From CAZKUN01 sp964555935 (GTDB taxonomy: Bacteria; Armatimonadota; Zipacnadia; Zipacnadales; VGFC01): a stretch of 24,035 nucleotides of DNA. The notes under the pieces are model-generated. The model was given only the letters and a program-made list of their open reading frames with translations. It ran no database searches and was not told the origin of the DNA. Shown one piece after another: positions 1 to 7,569 of this stretch (positions are counted from its first letter, which is position 1; each line of letters begins with the position of its first letter). Position numbers and translations under genes: made by a program. Where the stretch lies: the NCBI GenBank assembly GCA_964555935.1, contig CAZKUN010000142.1:1-24035 (forward strand), read 5' to 3'.

Positions 1-149
1 CCTGAGGCCTACCCCTGCATCGACACTCCCGGCGCGTCTGACGAGCCAAAAGGCCTCGCCAGGCTTCGGCACCCACCGACCCGCCGCCGCTCTCCCGTCC
101 GATCACGGGTGGGAGCGACCGACGGGCCGCGCGCCGGCGCCGGCCTGGG
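1..149. other. Non-coding stretch at window start
   Basis: I see no convincing gene here. The reading frames that cross it are GC-rich shadows without a recognisable domain or ribosome binding site. It holds GC-rich partial inverted repeats (ctcccg/cgggtgggag near 91-114 and a CG palindrome-like run near 126-146). These could fold downstream of the minus-strand helix-turn-helix gene, but no T-tract follows them on that strand, so I do not call a terminator. Confidence 0.5.
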
Positions 150-338
150 TCACTTCGCCTTGGCCTTCGCCGCCCGCTCCTTCTTCAGCTTCTCCACGCT
201 GGCGATGGAGAGAATGCGCACACCGAGGCAGGGCTCTTCGTCTAGCTTCCTCTCGCGGATGAGTTGTTCGATCCTGGTGCGGGACAAGTCGAGGATCTTC
301 GCGGCCTCGCCAATGGTCGCCCACTTCGGCTTTGTCAT
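150..338 (-). CDS. Small helix-turn-helix (excisionase/MerR-like) DNA-binding protein
   Basis: A 62-residue protein. Residues about 7-32 (TIGEAAKILDLSRTRIEQLI) form the winged-helix pattern of the excisionase/MerR-type HTH_17 family: an 'IGEAAKIL' helix, then a recognition helix starting 'SRTRIEQLI'. A short wing follows, and the tail is Lys/Ala-rich (KKERAAKAKAK), probably contacting the DNA backbone. The start is supported by AGAGGTGA at 350-343 on the minus strand, 4 bases before ATG. The ATG overlaps the stop of the upstream small secreted ORF as ATGA, which suggests translational coupling. A perfect 8-bp dyad lies 13-33 bases upstream of the start and could be its own operator. No integrase or phage gene is near, so a role in excision is not supported. 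A small transcription regulator is more likely. Its target is unknown. Confidence 0.72.
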   Translation of the reverse strand: MTKPKWATIGEAAKILDLSRTRIEQLIRERKLDEEPCLGVRILSIASVEKLKKERAAKAKAK

Positions 339-517
339 AGTATCACCTCTGATATCATGGAGACATGATATGAGCTATGAGATTTGTACAGCCCGACGAC
401 GACGCGGCCCTCACCGACGGTGATAACTTTGCCGGTGGTCTGACCCTCCTCCTGCGCAAATGCCCAACTCGCCAACACGAGAAGCAGGCTGACCAGCAGC
501 ATGGCACGCGTTCGCAT
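335..517 (-). CDS. Small predicted secreted protein, 60 aa, possibly truncated
   Basis: I do not recognise a family. Residues 1-21 are a clear Sec signal peptide: positive n-region MRTR, hydrophobic core AMLLVSLLLVLASWA, likely cleavage at AFA|Q. This leaves a mature peptide of about 39 residues. The start has a purine-rich GGGGG site 7 bases upstream, and the stop overlaps the start of the HTH gene by ATGA. Codon use changes inside the ORF. Up to about position 395 the third bases are mostly G or C. The last 17 codons are A/T-rich and include an 8-bp dyad. The mature part GKVITVGEGRVVVGL reads like the first strands of a beta-barrel that then stops. It may be the remnant of a longer exported protein whose end now runs through a promoter/operator, or a real leader-like peptide. 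Expression is unproven. Confidence 0.5.
   Translation of the reverse strand: MRTRAMLLVSLLLVLASWAFAQEEGQTTGKVITVGEGRVVVGLYKSHSSYHVSMISEVIL
352..371 (-). promoter_or_regulatory. Perfect 8-bp inverted repeat upstream of HTH gene (possible operator)
   Basis: The sequence reads ATATCATG, a four-base spacer, then CATGATAT. It sits in an A/T-rich patch just upstream of the ribosome binding site of the small HTH gene, inside the 3' end of the preceding ORF. The spacing and symmetry fit a dimeric regulator site, for example autoregulation. A role as an RNA hairpin is also possible. No convincing -35/-10 pair was found beside it. Confidence 0.4.
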
Positions 518-579
518 CCGAAATCCCCCAGTGAGTGGCGATATGACGGTCTACACCGGCGCGACGGCCAGTGTTACGC

Positions 580-3576
580 CTAGTTGCTGCCGAGGCACAG
601 CACCGTGCCATCTTGCGTCGTCGCGTATAGGCGCTCGTTGGCGGCGATCAGCCCGTCCCAAACCAGCGGAGGCATATCGCGCTCAATGATCTTGGCGCCA
701 GTAGCGCTGTCGACTGCGACGAGTCCGCCCTCGACCCCCGCCGCGAAGAGAGCGCCGCGAGTCAGCACGAGCGCGCCGACGGAGTTCTTCTCGTCGAAGA
801 TCTCAGTCGTCCACGCCGCGCCATGGGCCAGCCGCATCTGGCGCGTGTAATCACCCTTGCCCTCGCGCTCCGCGACCACGCGATCGCGATTCGCATACCA
901 TTTGGTATCGAAGGCCGCGAGATCCTCAGCGGTGAAGTCGCGACGGAAGAGGCTCTGTTTGTCGTCCGTGCACGAGAAGATCCGGCTGCCGTTGAAGACG
1001 GCCAACGGTCGCTTGGTGACGCGGCTCTTGCCGCCGTAGAACTGCCGGCTCCCATACGTCCAGAGGCCTCGTGGCGCCATGGCATCCATGGCCCGCACGT
1101 AACCGCTCTCGCGATCGATTGACAACTCGCCCGTACCCGCTGCGAACTGCCAGCGCGACATCGAAACGCCGTTGCCCTCTTTCACGAGGAGATCATAGGC
1201 GTCAAACTCCAGCCCGGCTCCGGCGTAGTAGTGGAAGTCGGGGAGGTCGGTGACCGGAGCGCTCCAACGGATCTCGCCCGTCCACGGGTCGACCGCGAAG
1301 ACGCGAATTCCACCGTCGGCGAGATACTGCAGCCCGGCCGCGAAGTAGGCGGTGTCGCCGTCGACGAGAACGCTGCCGGCGATGGGCCAGGGCGACTCGA
1401 TTTGAGCGTGTGAGACAATCCGCTCCTCGTGGTCGACAAGACGAATCTCCCAAACAGGGCTGCCGTCACGCGCGCGCAGACAGTACACGCGTCCCGCGCG
1501 CGAGCCAAACAGGCACAGCCCCTGGTGGACCGTCGGTGGCGTGTCGACCCGACCGTCGGCTGTGAAGGACCATCTCTCCTCACCAGTGTCGGCATCCATC
1601 GCAACCACGCGGTGCGCGTCAGGCTGGGCGACGATCGTCAGGCCTCCGGCAACAACCGGCCCGGTGACAGGGCCGCGCACCTTCAGGTTCTCTTCCCAGT
1701 CCCCCCTGAAGCGACTCTCCTGCCGGCCCGGCAGTTTGGTCGACCAGAGAACTTGGAGATCGGTTGGCACGGGCGTCGCGTTGGTCCCGCTGCGCCAGGC
1801 ATCGCGGCGATAGGCAGGCCAGTCGCCGGGCGACGTGACGGAAGTGGGCTTCGGATCGAGGTCGCCGACGTAGCGGACCGTGCTGGGCTTCATGACCAGC
1901 GGACCGCCCTCCCGCGCCGGCGCCATCGCGACCACGCCGTGCAGCATCGGCCAACACGTGCACGATTTCGGCGTCGCGTAGAGCAACCCGTTGGCCGGCA
2001 TGACGCCCGAACTCCGCGAGCAGGAACTCTTGGTGATGCGGTTGGAGTCAACCGCGCCGGTGATGACGTCAGTGAGACTCATCTCGCCCGAGAGGAAGAA
2101 GTCGCGAAGCCCCACAGGCGGGAAGCAGTGCCCGCCGAAGGACTTGTGAGTCTTCAGGAGTTCGCCGGTCTTCGGGTCGAGTTGCTCGACGTCGTAGCCG
2201 TTGAGCACGACCGCTGCGTCGCGCAGGAACGTCACGCGGGCTTGCTTCCAGTGGCCCATGCCGTCGACGGCGTGAGACCACAGGAAGCTCCCATCCTTGG
2301 CGGACATGACGTAGATCCCGTTCCTGTCGCCGAAGTCGGTGAACGAGGAGACCTCGAACGCGAGCATGCCATCGTAGTAGACGCACGCCCCGGCCTTCGT
2401 CAGCCACGAGAATGTGTTCTCCTCGCTCTTATACTGCTGCGACTTCACGCGCCATTCCTCGGCCCCCGTCTTGAGATTCAGCCGAAGCGCGATGCGCGCC
2501 TGGCCGCGGCGGACGTTGCCCTCGGTAAGGAAGAGCGCGTCTTCACCGATGGTTGCTGAGTGCGGGTCACTGACCGCGCGAATCCACAGCTGCTTGCCGG
2601 TCTCAACATCCACCGCACGCACGGAGGTCGTGTTCAGCGCGTAGATCGTCCCGTCATGAATGACCATCTCAAACGGAGCGCCGGCCTCCGGGTATGTCTG
2701 TAGCACTTCACCCGTGTAGCCGTCGACCGCTGTCAGTGCCCCTCGATCGACGACATACAGCCGATCGCCAATCGCCACAGGCGTCACCGTGCCCGGCTTG
2801 GCGGGGAAGCTGTCGCCGCTCCATCCCGTCTGACCTCGGTCGGCTCGCCAGACCGGCAGCCCGTTGAACGAATCCCGCACCGCCAGGTTGGCGTAGTAGT
2901 TCCGCCCGCCCGCGCTCACCATATCGCCGATAGGCGTGTACGGTCCGGTGACCCAGCGCACGCGCCTTGGCGGGCCGGCGTAGGCGTCCTTGGACACCGC
3001 GTTCCCGTCAATGCCGTGACGGGGATGTTCCCACTCATCCATGCCCTCGGGCCAGGCCTTCTCGATCCGCGCCCAACCATTCTCGACCGTAACCGACTCC
3101 GCGCCCGGAATCGCGTTGGCGGCGAGCGCCTGGGCTGCATCAGAATCGTCAGACCCCACCCCAAGCATCGCAACGCCTCTCGGCGCCAGCGTCCTCATGC
3201 CGTCGGCGAGCATCGGGAGGTAGCCATCGAAATCCGGAGCTACCAGGAGGTTGACGAGATTCTCAGTGTATGGAAGCTTGCCCGCGGCTATCTGCGCGTC
3301 GGTGAGTTGCTCGATCGACACCAGACCGTAGACGCCCTTCGACCGAATAGACGCGCGAGCGGCGGAGACATCGTCGCGACTCAGGGCATGCACCAGGAAC
3401 CCGCCGCCAGCCCCGAGCGCCGCGCACAGCTCGCCATCGGCCGGGCCCACGTAGACGCACAGCCCGCCAGGTACGCCCGAGGCCGTGATGATCGCGTCGG
3501 CCTTCTCGGCCGGGATCTGCGCTTGCATGCTCGACGCAAGCAGGATAGCAACCAGTATTGTCAGCTTCCTCGTCAT
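580..3576 (-). CDS. Exported methyltransferase-like/PQQ beta-propeller fusion protein
   Basis: A 998-residue exported protein. Residues 1-19 are a Sec signal peptide (MTRKLTILVAILLASSMQA|Q). Residues about 20-135 resemble a SAM-methyltransferase core: a degenerate glycine loop VYVGPADGEL, then VHALSRDD and an LPYTENLVNLLVAPDF strand. Next comes the linker DEWEHPRHGIDGNAVSKD and PPRRVRWVTGP, after which two blocks of PQQ/BamB-like propeller blades fill the rest (for example ALTAVDGYTGEVLQTYPEAG, VVAMDADTGEERWSF, LVAVDSATGAKIIERD). This architecture matches large multidomain proteins I recall from planctomycete-type genomes, annotated as PQQ-binding-like beta-propeller proteins. The start at 3576 is preferred over ATG 3591 because GAGGGA (3589-3584) lies 7 bases upstream and the signal peptide begins there. 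It follows the sulfatase-like gene by 17 bases, so the two are likely co-transcribed. True PQQ binding is not shown. The propeller may be a scaffold or bind another ligand. Confidence 0.82.
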   Translation of the reverse strand: MTRKLTILVAILLASSMQAQIPAEKADAIITASGVPGGLCVYVGPADGELCAALGAGGGFLVHALSRDDVSAARASIRSKGVYGLVSIEQLTDAQIAAGKLPYTENLVNLLVAPDFDGYLPMLADGMRTLAPRGVAMLGVGSDDSDAAQALAANAIPGAESVTVENGWARIEKAWPEGMDEWEHPRHGIDGNAVSKDAYAGPPRRVRWVTGPYTPIGDMVSAGGRNYYANLAVRDSFNGLPVWRADRGQTGWSGDSFPAKPGTVTPVAIGDRLYVVDRGALTAVDGYTGEVLQTYPEAGAPFEMVIHDGTIYALNTTSVRAVDVETGKQLWIRAVSDPHSATIGEDALFLTEGNVRRGQARIALRLNLKTGAEEWRVKSQQYKSEENTFSWLTKAGACVYYDGMLAFEVSSFTDFGDRNGIYVMSAKDGSFLWSHAVDGMGHWKQARVTFLRDAAVVLNGYDVEQLDPKTGELLKTHKSFGGHCFPPVGLRDFFLSGEMSLTDVITGAVDSNRITKSSCSRSSGVMPANGLLYATPKSCTCWPMLHGVVAMAPAREGGPLVMKPSTVRYVGDLDPKPTSVTSPGDWPAYRRDAWRSGTNATPVPTDLQVLWSTKLPGRQESRFRGDWEENLKVRGPVTGPVVAGGLTIVAQPDAHRVVAMDADTGEERWSFTADGRVDTPPTVHQGLCLFGSRAGRVYCLRARDGSPVWEIRLVDHEERIVSHAQIESPWPIAGSVLVDGDTAYFAAGLQYLADGGIRVFAVDPWTGEIRWSAPVTDLPDFHYYAGAGLEFDAYDLLVKEGNGVSMSRWQFAAGTGELSIDRESGYVRAMDAMAPRGLWTYGSRQFYGGKSRVTKRPLAVFNGSRIFSCTDDKQSLFRRDFTAEDLAAFDTKWYANRDRVVAEREGKGDYTRQMRLAHGAAWTTEIFDEKNSVGALVLTRGALFAAGVEGGLVAVDSATGAKIIERDMPPLVWDGLIAANERLYATTQDGTVLCLGSN

Positions 3577-3593
3577 GTGTCGGTCCCTCATCT

Positions 3594-5043
3594 TCAGATC
3601 GGGAGGCCTTTCTCCCGCCGGATCTCCAAGTGTCTTCTCAGCGTCATCTCATTGCGTCGATCGACCTGGTGAGCGTACGTCGCCGGCAACGGCCCGCCCA
3701 GGAAGTCCTCAAGCTTGCCCATCCGGTCCGAAATGACCTCCGGGTGATCGGACGCAACGTCCGTGCCCTCGTACGGATCCTCGGCCGTATGGAACAGCTC
3801 CGGCCGCGGCTCGGGCTTCAGCGTGTCGACGATCATCGCCCACTCGCGATCGCGAACACACGCGCGCTCGGTCCAGCTTGAGATGATCGTGTCGCCATGC
3901 AGGTCGTCGGCCTTGCCCGTCACGAGCGGCCACGCGCTTTGGCCCTCGATCTCCTCTGGGTGCTCGACGTCGAGCAGGTCCAGGATTGTGGCGTGGATGT
4001 CGTGGCTGAGCACGAAGGGCTCGACACGCGTCCCCGCCCGCTCCGCGCCGGGCATTCGGATCATCAGCGGGATCTGGTGGTTATAAATGCGCGGGCCATT
4101 AATGTTCTTGGCAAAGACCCCGTTGTCCATGACCTCCGTGCCGTGATCGCTGGTGAACATCACGATCGTATCATCCATCAGCCGCATCTCATCCAGCGTG
4201 TTCAGCAGCGCCCCTATCCACTTATCTACAAACGTTACGTAGCCATAATAGAGCGCCTTCGCGCGCTCGATTTCCGCTTCGCTAACCGTCGCGACATGGC
4301 CCCGGTTCGCGAACTGAGGCAGGATGAAGTCCTTCGCTGACAGGTCGCTGAAATACTGGTCCGCAAAATGCATCGGCGGATCCCAGAACTCATGCGGAGC
4401 GAAGCTATCGATCCACAGGAAGAACGGGGCGCGACGGTGGTTGTCTTCGAGGAAGCGCATGGCGCCCGTGAAGACCTGAGGCGTGAAGTAGTCCATCTCC
4501 GTCTGCCGGTCCTGGATGCCCATCAGATACTGGCGAAGGGTGTCGTGCATCCCATTGGGGGGATCATCATCCGGGATGAACGGGCTGATGTCCACTGCGT
4601 CAAGCGGCCCGCAGCGGAGCGGATCGGCTTCCTGGCCGCGAATGAAGTCCCAGTGCATGAAGCCGCGATGGAAGTTCATCGTCGGCTTGAACATGTGGAA
4701 GACATCGCTCACGAATCCGGTGATGTAACCCGCGTCGAAGAGCTTCTCGGCGAGCGCCGTCTGCTCATCGGGGATCTGGCGCCAGCCGAGGGACTGACAC
4801 ATCAGCCCGCGACTGNNNNNNNNNNCTGCCCGGGTTCTCCCGGTACGGGAAGGTGCGATTGCCCGTGAAGAACGCCAGACGCATCTGGATCGTCGCCTGG
4901 GCCTCGCCGAAAGCGCGGTCGAATACGACGCTCTCGCTCATGAGCTGATCGAGGTTAGGCGTGTCGATGAAGCTGAGCTTCTGGCCCTCACCGATGATGT
5001 CGGCTCGAAAGGTATCGCAGCAGATGCAGACGAGATTGGGCAT
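3594..5043 (-). CDS. Sulfatase-superfamily hydrolase, interrupted by assembly gap
   Basis: A sulfatase/alkaline-phosphatase-fold enzyme of roughly 480 residues, read across a 10-N gap. The N-terminal metal motif is MPNLVCICCDTFRAD (D10). The C-terminal metal motif is MFTSDHGTEVMDNG, and PHEFWDPP lies in between. In sulfatases, C/S-x-P-S-R carries the Cys or Ser converted to formylglycine. Here the aligned stretch is T51-I-Q-M-R55, so the nucleophile position would be Thr. Thr is used by phosphatase- and phosphotransferase-type members of the superfamily, so a phospho-ester or other ester substrate is possible, and sulfatase activity is doubtful. No signal peptide is seen, so it is probably cytosolic. 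The start at 5043 has AGGAGG 4 bases upstream and matches the family's usual beginning. The frame after the gap does not match the frame before it with ten bases in place. With the Ns removed it continues in frame. Confidence 0.82.
4816..4825. other. Assembly gap (10 N) inside the sulfatase-like gene
   Basis: Ten Ns stand between two contig ends. Both ends carry cag/ctg at the junction. Counting ten bases breaks the frame; counting zero, or merging the shared three bases, keeps one frame (reading ...ENPG-S-[S]RGLMCQSLGW). The true gap is therefore probably zero or a multiple of three. Confidence 0.95.
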
Positions 5044-5282
5044 GGCGCCTCCTAGCAGAGCTGACCTCCACGGTTCAGCGCCGGGCGCGAACTTGCCTCC
5101 TGAGAAGGGTCTCGTCGGCTCGCTACCGAAGTGGGTAGAGTCTCGCGTGAGCCGGATACCCGGCAGCATTTCCCGGCGAGGGCAACAACACGGCGTCCGC
5201 CAGATACTCGGGCGACCCGTCCGACCCGACTCCGTAGCCATCGCGTTCCCCCCGGTGTTGTGGTATGTGAGGGGGTGACGCC
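5044..5282. promoter_or_regulatory. Divergent intergenic region between sulfatase-like and sugar dehydrogenase genes
   Basis: This 239-bp spacer separates two genes that diverge, so it should hold both promoters. It contains AGGAGG before the minus-strand start and GGGGGTG before the plus-strand start. I could not pick out reliable -35/-10 boxes or operators. A minus-strand reading (…SDGSPEYLADAVLLPSPG…, about 5125-5215) has coding-like codon choice but no recognisable family and no supported start. It may be chance or a gene remnant. Confidence 0.45.
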
Positions 5283-6387
5283 ATGATTCGACTCTCCTTA
5301 CGCGCTGCGACGGCGTTCTTGGCCGTGGCAACCTTCGCCAGTTGCCAGACCCCGATGGGTCGAATCAGCTTGCCTGATGGATTCCGCATCGCCCCCTACG
5401 CGACGCGTGTTCCGGGTGCCCGGTCGATGGCTCTGGGGCCGGAAGGGACCCTCTTCGTCGGCTCCCGGCGCGAGGGCACGGTGTATGCTATAACCGACCG
5501 CGACGGCGACTTCCGCGCCGATGACGTCGCCAGAATCGCGAGCGGTCTCAACATGCCCAACGGCGTCGCCTTGCGGGGCGGCGATCTCTACGTGGCCGAA
5601 GTCCATCGCGTCATCCGGTTCGACGACATCGAATCTCGGCTGACCAGTCGCCCGACGCCGGTCGTCGTGAATGACTCGTTCCCCACCGACTACCATCACG
5701 GATGGAAGTTCATACGATTCGGACCGGACGGCAAGCTATACGTGCCAGTCGGAGCGCCGTGCAATGCGTGCGAGCGCGAGGACGAGCGATACGCCAGCAT
5801 CATGCGCATGGAGCCGGACGGGAGCGGGCTTGAGGTCTTCGCAAGCGGAGTCCGAAATACCGTCGGCTTTGACTGGCATCCTGAGACTGGGGACCTGTGG
5901 TTCACAGACAACGGGCGTGATCGCCTGGGAGACGACTTGCCGGCCGATGAACTGAACCGCGCCCCCCCGGGCCGGAATGCACTTCGGATTCCCATACTGG
6001 CACGGCAGGACCGTCGCCGATCCGGACCTGAATCCCGGCGGCGAGCAGATGACGGACTTCACCCGCCCGGAGGTCGAGCTGGGGGCACACGTCGCCGCGC
6101 TCGGGATGCGCTTCTACACGGGTGAGATGTTCCCCGAGCGCTACCAGGGCGGGGTCTTCATCGCCCAGCACGGCTCGTGGAACCGATCGGAGAAGATCGG
6201 ATACCGCGTGGCGTTCGTCTCGCCTGAGGACGGCAAGCCCGGCGAGATCGAGGTCTTCGCCGAGGGCTGGCTGCAACGAGGCAACCCGTGGGGCCGCCCC
6301 GTCGATGTTCTCGTGATGCCGGACGGATCGCTCCTCGTCTCAGACGATCACGCGGGCGCGATCTACCGCATCACCTACGAGGGCTGA
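5283..6387 (+). CDS. Sorbosone/glucose dehydrogenase-like (PQQ-type) propeller, frameshifted
   Basis: A soluble sugar/aldose dehydrogenase homologue (GSDH family, six-bladed propeller), about 367 residues when the frame is mended. Residues 1-21 are an export signal ending TFASC, close to a lipobox, so a periplasmic lipoprotein is plausible. Family hallmarks are present: LPDGFRIAPYA, DYHHGWKFIRFGPDGKLYV, FASGVRNTVGFDWHP, WFTDNGRDRLGDDLPADELN, then (other frame) HFGFPYWHG, IAQHGSWNRS and GRPVDVLVMPDGSLLVSDD. The frame breaks at seven C (5962-5968). With one C fewer the protein reads LNRAPRAGMHFGFPYWHG without interruption, as expected for the family. This is most simply a sequencing/assembly slip, but a real mutation cannot be excluded. 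Known members oxidise sugars or aldehydes with PQQ as cofactor. The substrate here is unknown. It starts at ATG after GGGGGTG and ends 21 bases from the convergent alcohol dehydrogenase gene. Confidence 0.82.
5962..5968 (+). other. Frameshift site: run of seven C
   Basis: This homopolymer lies at the junction where both halves of the sugar dehydrogenase-like gene switch frame. Removing one C joins the halves at the conserved HFGFPYWHG strand. The downstream frame opens directly at this point. Confidence 0.75.
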
Positions 6388-6408
6388 GACATATCCTCCA
6401 GCAATTGG

Positions 6409-7419
6409 CTACTCCCACGCCTTCAGCATGACCTTCGCGCACTCGCCCGTGCATTGCAGCTCGAAGGCCTTCTGCACCTCGCTCATACCGAACGTGTGAC
6501 TGTGAAGTAGATCGTTCAGCCCCGACCGCAAGATGACTTCCATCAGCCGCCAGTAATCGCCGAGGTTGTAGTGCCATGAGCCGAAGAGCTGGTGCCCGCT
6601 CCAGACGAAGTGTCCAAGGCCCACCGGAGAGTCGCCGAGGCCCTGCACGAGCGAGAACTTCCCCTTGCGGCGGGTGGAATTGAGGCACGCCTCGTGCGCG
6701 GCGGTCTCGCCGGAAGTGTCGATGGAGACATCGACGCCCCGACGGTCGGTCATCTCGACGATGCGCTCGACGAGGCCGTCTTCGCGCGGATCGAAGGCGG
6801 CGGCAGCGCCCATCTCGAGCGCGCGATTGCGCCGCCACTCAACCATGTCGACGGCAATGACCTTCGCGCCGCGAAACAGGCCATTCACCACGCCACCCAA
6901 GCCCACCGGACCAAGTCCCGTGACAAGCAGCGTATCGGCGGCTTGGACGTTCGTCATCTGGCATGCGTTGAACGTCGGGCCGAGAGCGCAGAGCGCCAGC
7001 CCCGCGTGTTCGTACGAGATCTCGTCAGGGATCGGCGAGAGCAACCATGACGGCTTGACCACATACTGGGCATACGTGGCCGTGCCGCCCTCATAGCCCA
7101 GGAACGCCGCCGGATCGATGGTGTCCTGGCAGTGGATATACTCGCCCGACAGGCACAGGAAGCACTTACCACAGGGGTACTGAGGCTGGACCACCACCCG
7201 GTCGCCGATCGCCACGTGGCCCGGACGGTCGATCGCCACGACCTCGCCGACGGCCTCATGTCCGAGATTCCTGGCCTCGCCACCGCCCTTGAATGCCTTG
7301 TATTCGGTACACATCGGCACGAACTCGATCTTCACAACCGCCCAGTCTTCCTTGGGCGTGGGATCGGGCGCGTCTACCAGGCCGGCTTGCTGGTCGCCGA
7401 AGATGGCGGCTTGTTTCAT
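6409..7419 (-). CDS. Zinc-dependent alcohol dehydrogenase (MDR family)
   Basis: A 336-residue cytosolic medium-chain dehydrogenase/reductase. The catalytic zinc ligands are C37 (PMCTEY), H54-E55 (LGHEAVGE) and probably C144. The structural zinc cysteines are C83, C86, C89 and C97 (CGKCFLCLSGEYIHC). The nucleotide-binding loop is TGLGPVGLGG at residues 167-176, and D191 at the end of the next strand favours NAD over NADP. All expected residues are present and the length is normal for the family, so it should be active. It likely oxidises a polyol or sugar alcohol, as in threonine/sorbitol dehydrogenase relatives; the substrate is not determinable. The start has GGGAG 7 bases upstream. It diverges from the PIG-L gene across 150 bp and converges on the GSDH-like gene. 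Confidence 0.9.
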   Translation of the reverse strand: MKQAAIFGDQQAGLVDAPDPTPKEDWAVVKIEFVPMCTEYKAFKGGGEARNLGHEAVGEVVAIDRPGHVAIGDRVVVQPQYPCGKCFLCLSGEYIHCQDTIDPAAFLGYEGGTATYAQYVVKPSWLLSPIPDEISYEHAGLALCALGPTFNACQMTNVQAADTLLVTGLGPVGLGGVVNGLFRGAKVIAVDMVEWRRNRALEMGAAAAFDPREDGLVERIVEMTDRRGVDVSIDTSGETAAHEACLNSTRRKGKFSLVQGLGDSPVGLGHFVWSGHQLFGSWHYNLGDYWRLMEVILRSGLNDLLHSHTFGMSEVQKAFELQCTGECAKVMLKAWE

Positions 7420-7569
7420 GGCGATACTCCCTCTCTGACTTCGCTCGCAGCGTCGCAGCGTGTTTTCCCGCGCGGCGGGCGATCCCCTTCACGAAAGCCA
7501 GCCAGGAGGAACGCGTCTCCTCGCGGAACCAGACCCCACGCGACAGACTGACAGGCGAGGTGACGCGAG

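Noticed and set aside
1429..2559. 376-residue open frame on the plus strand
   Set aside because: It is antisense to the PQQ propeller gene. High G/C third positions remove stop codons from this frame.
5044..5241. Possible longer start (ATG 5241) for the sulfatase-like gene
   Set aside because: A purine-rich GGGGGGA site precedes it and it is in frame. But the extra 66 residues are not a signal peptide and do not resemble sulfatase N-termini. The 5043 start has AGGAGG and the family-like MPNLVCICCDT.
7485..7525. Short inverted repeat aggagg/cctc between the alcohol dehydrogenase and PIG-L genes
   Set aside because: It is imperfect and short, and GC-rich DNA gives such pairs by chance.
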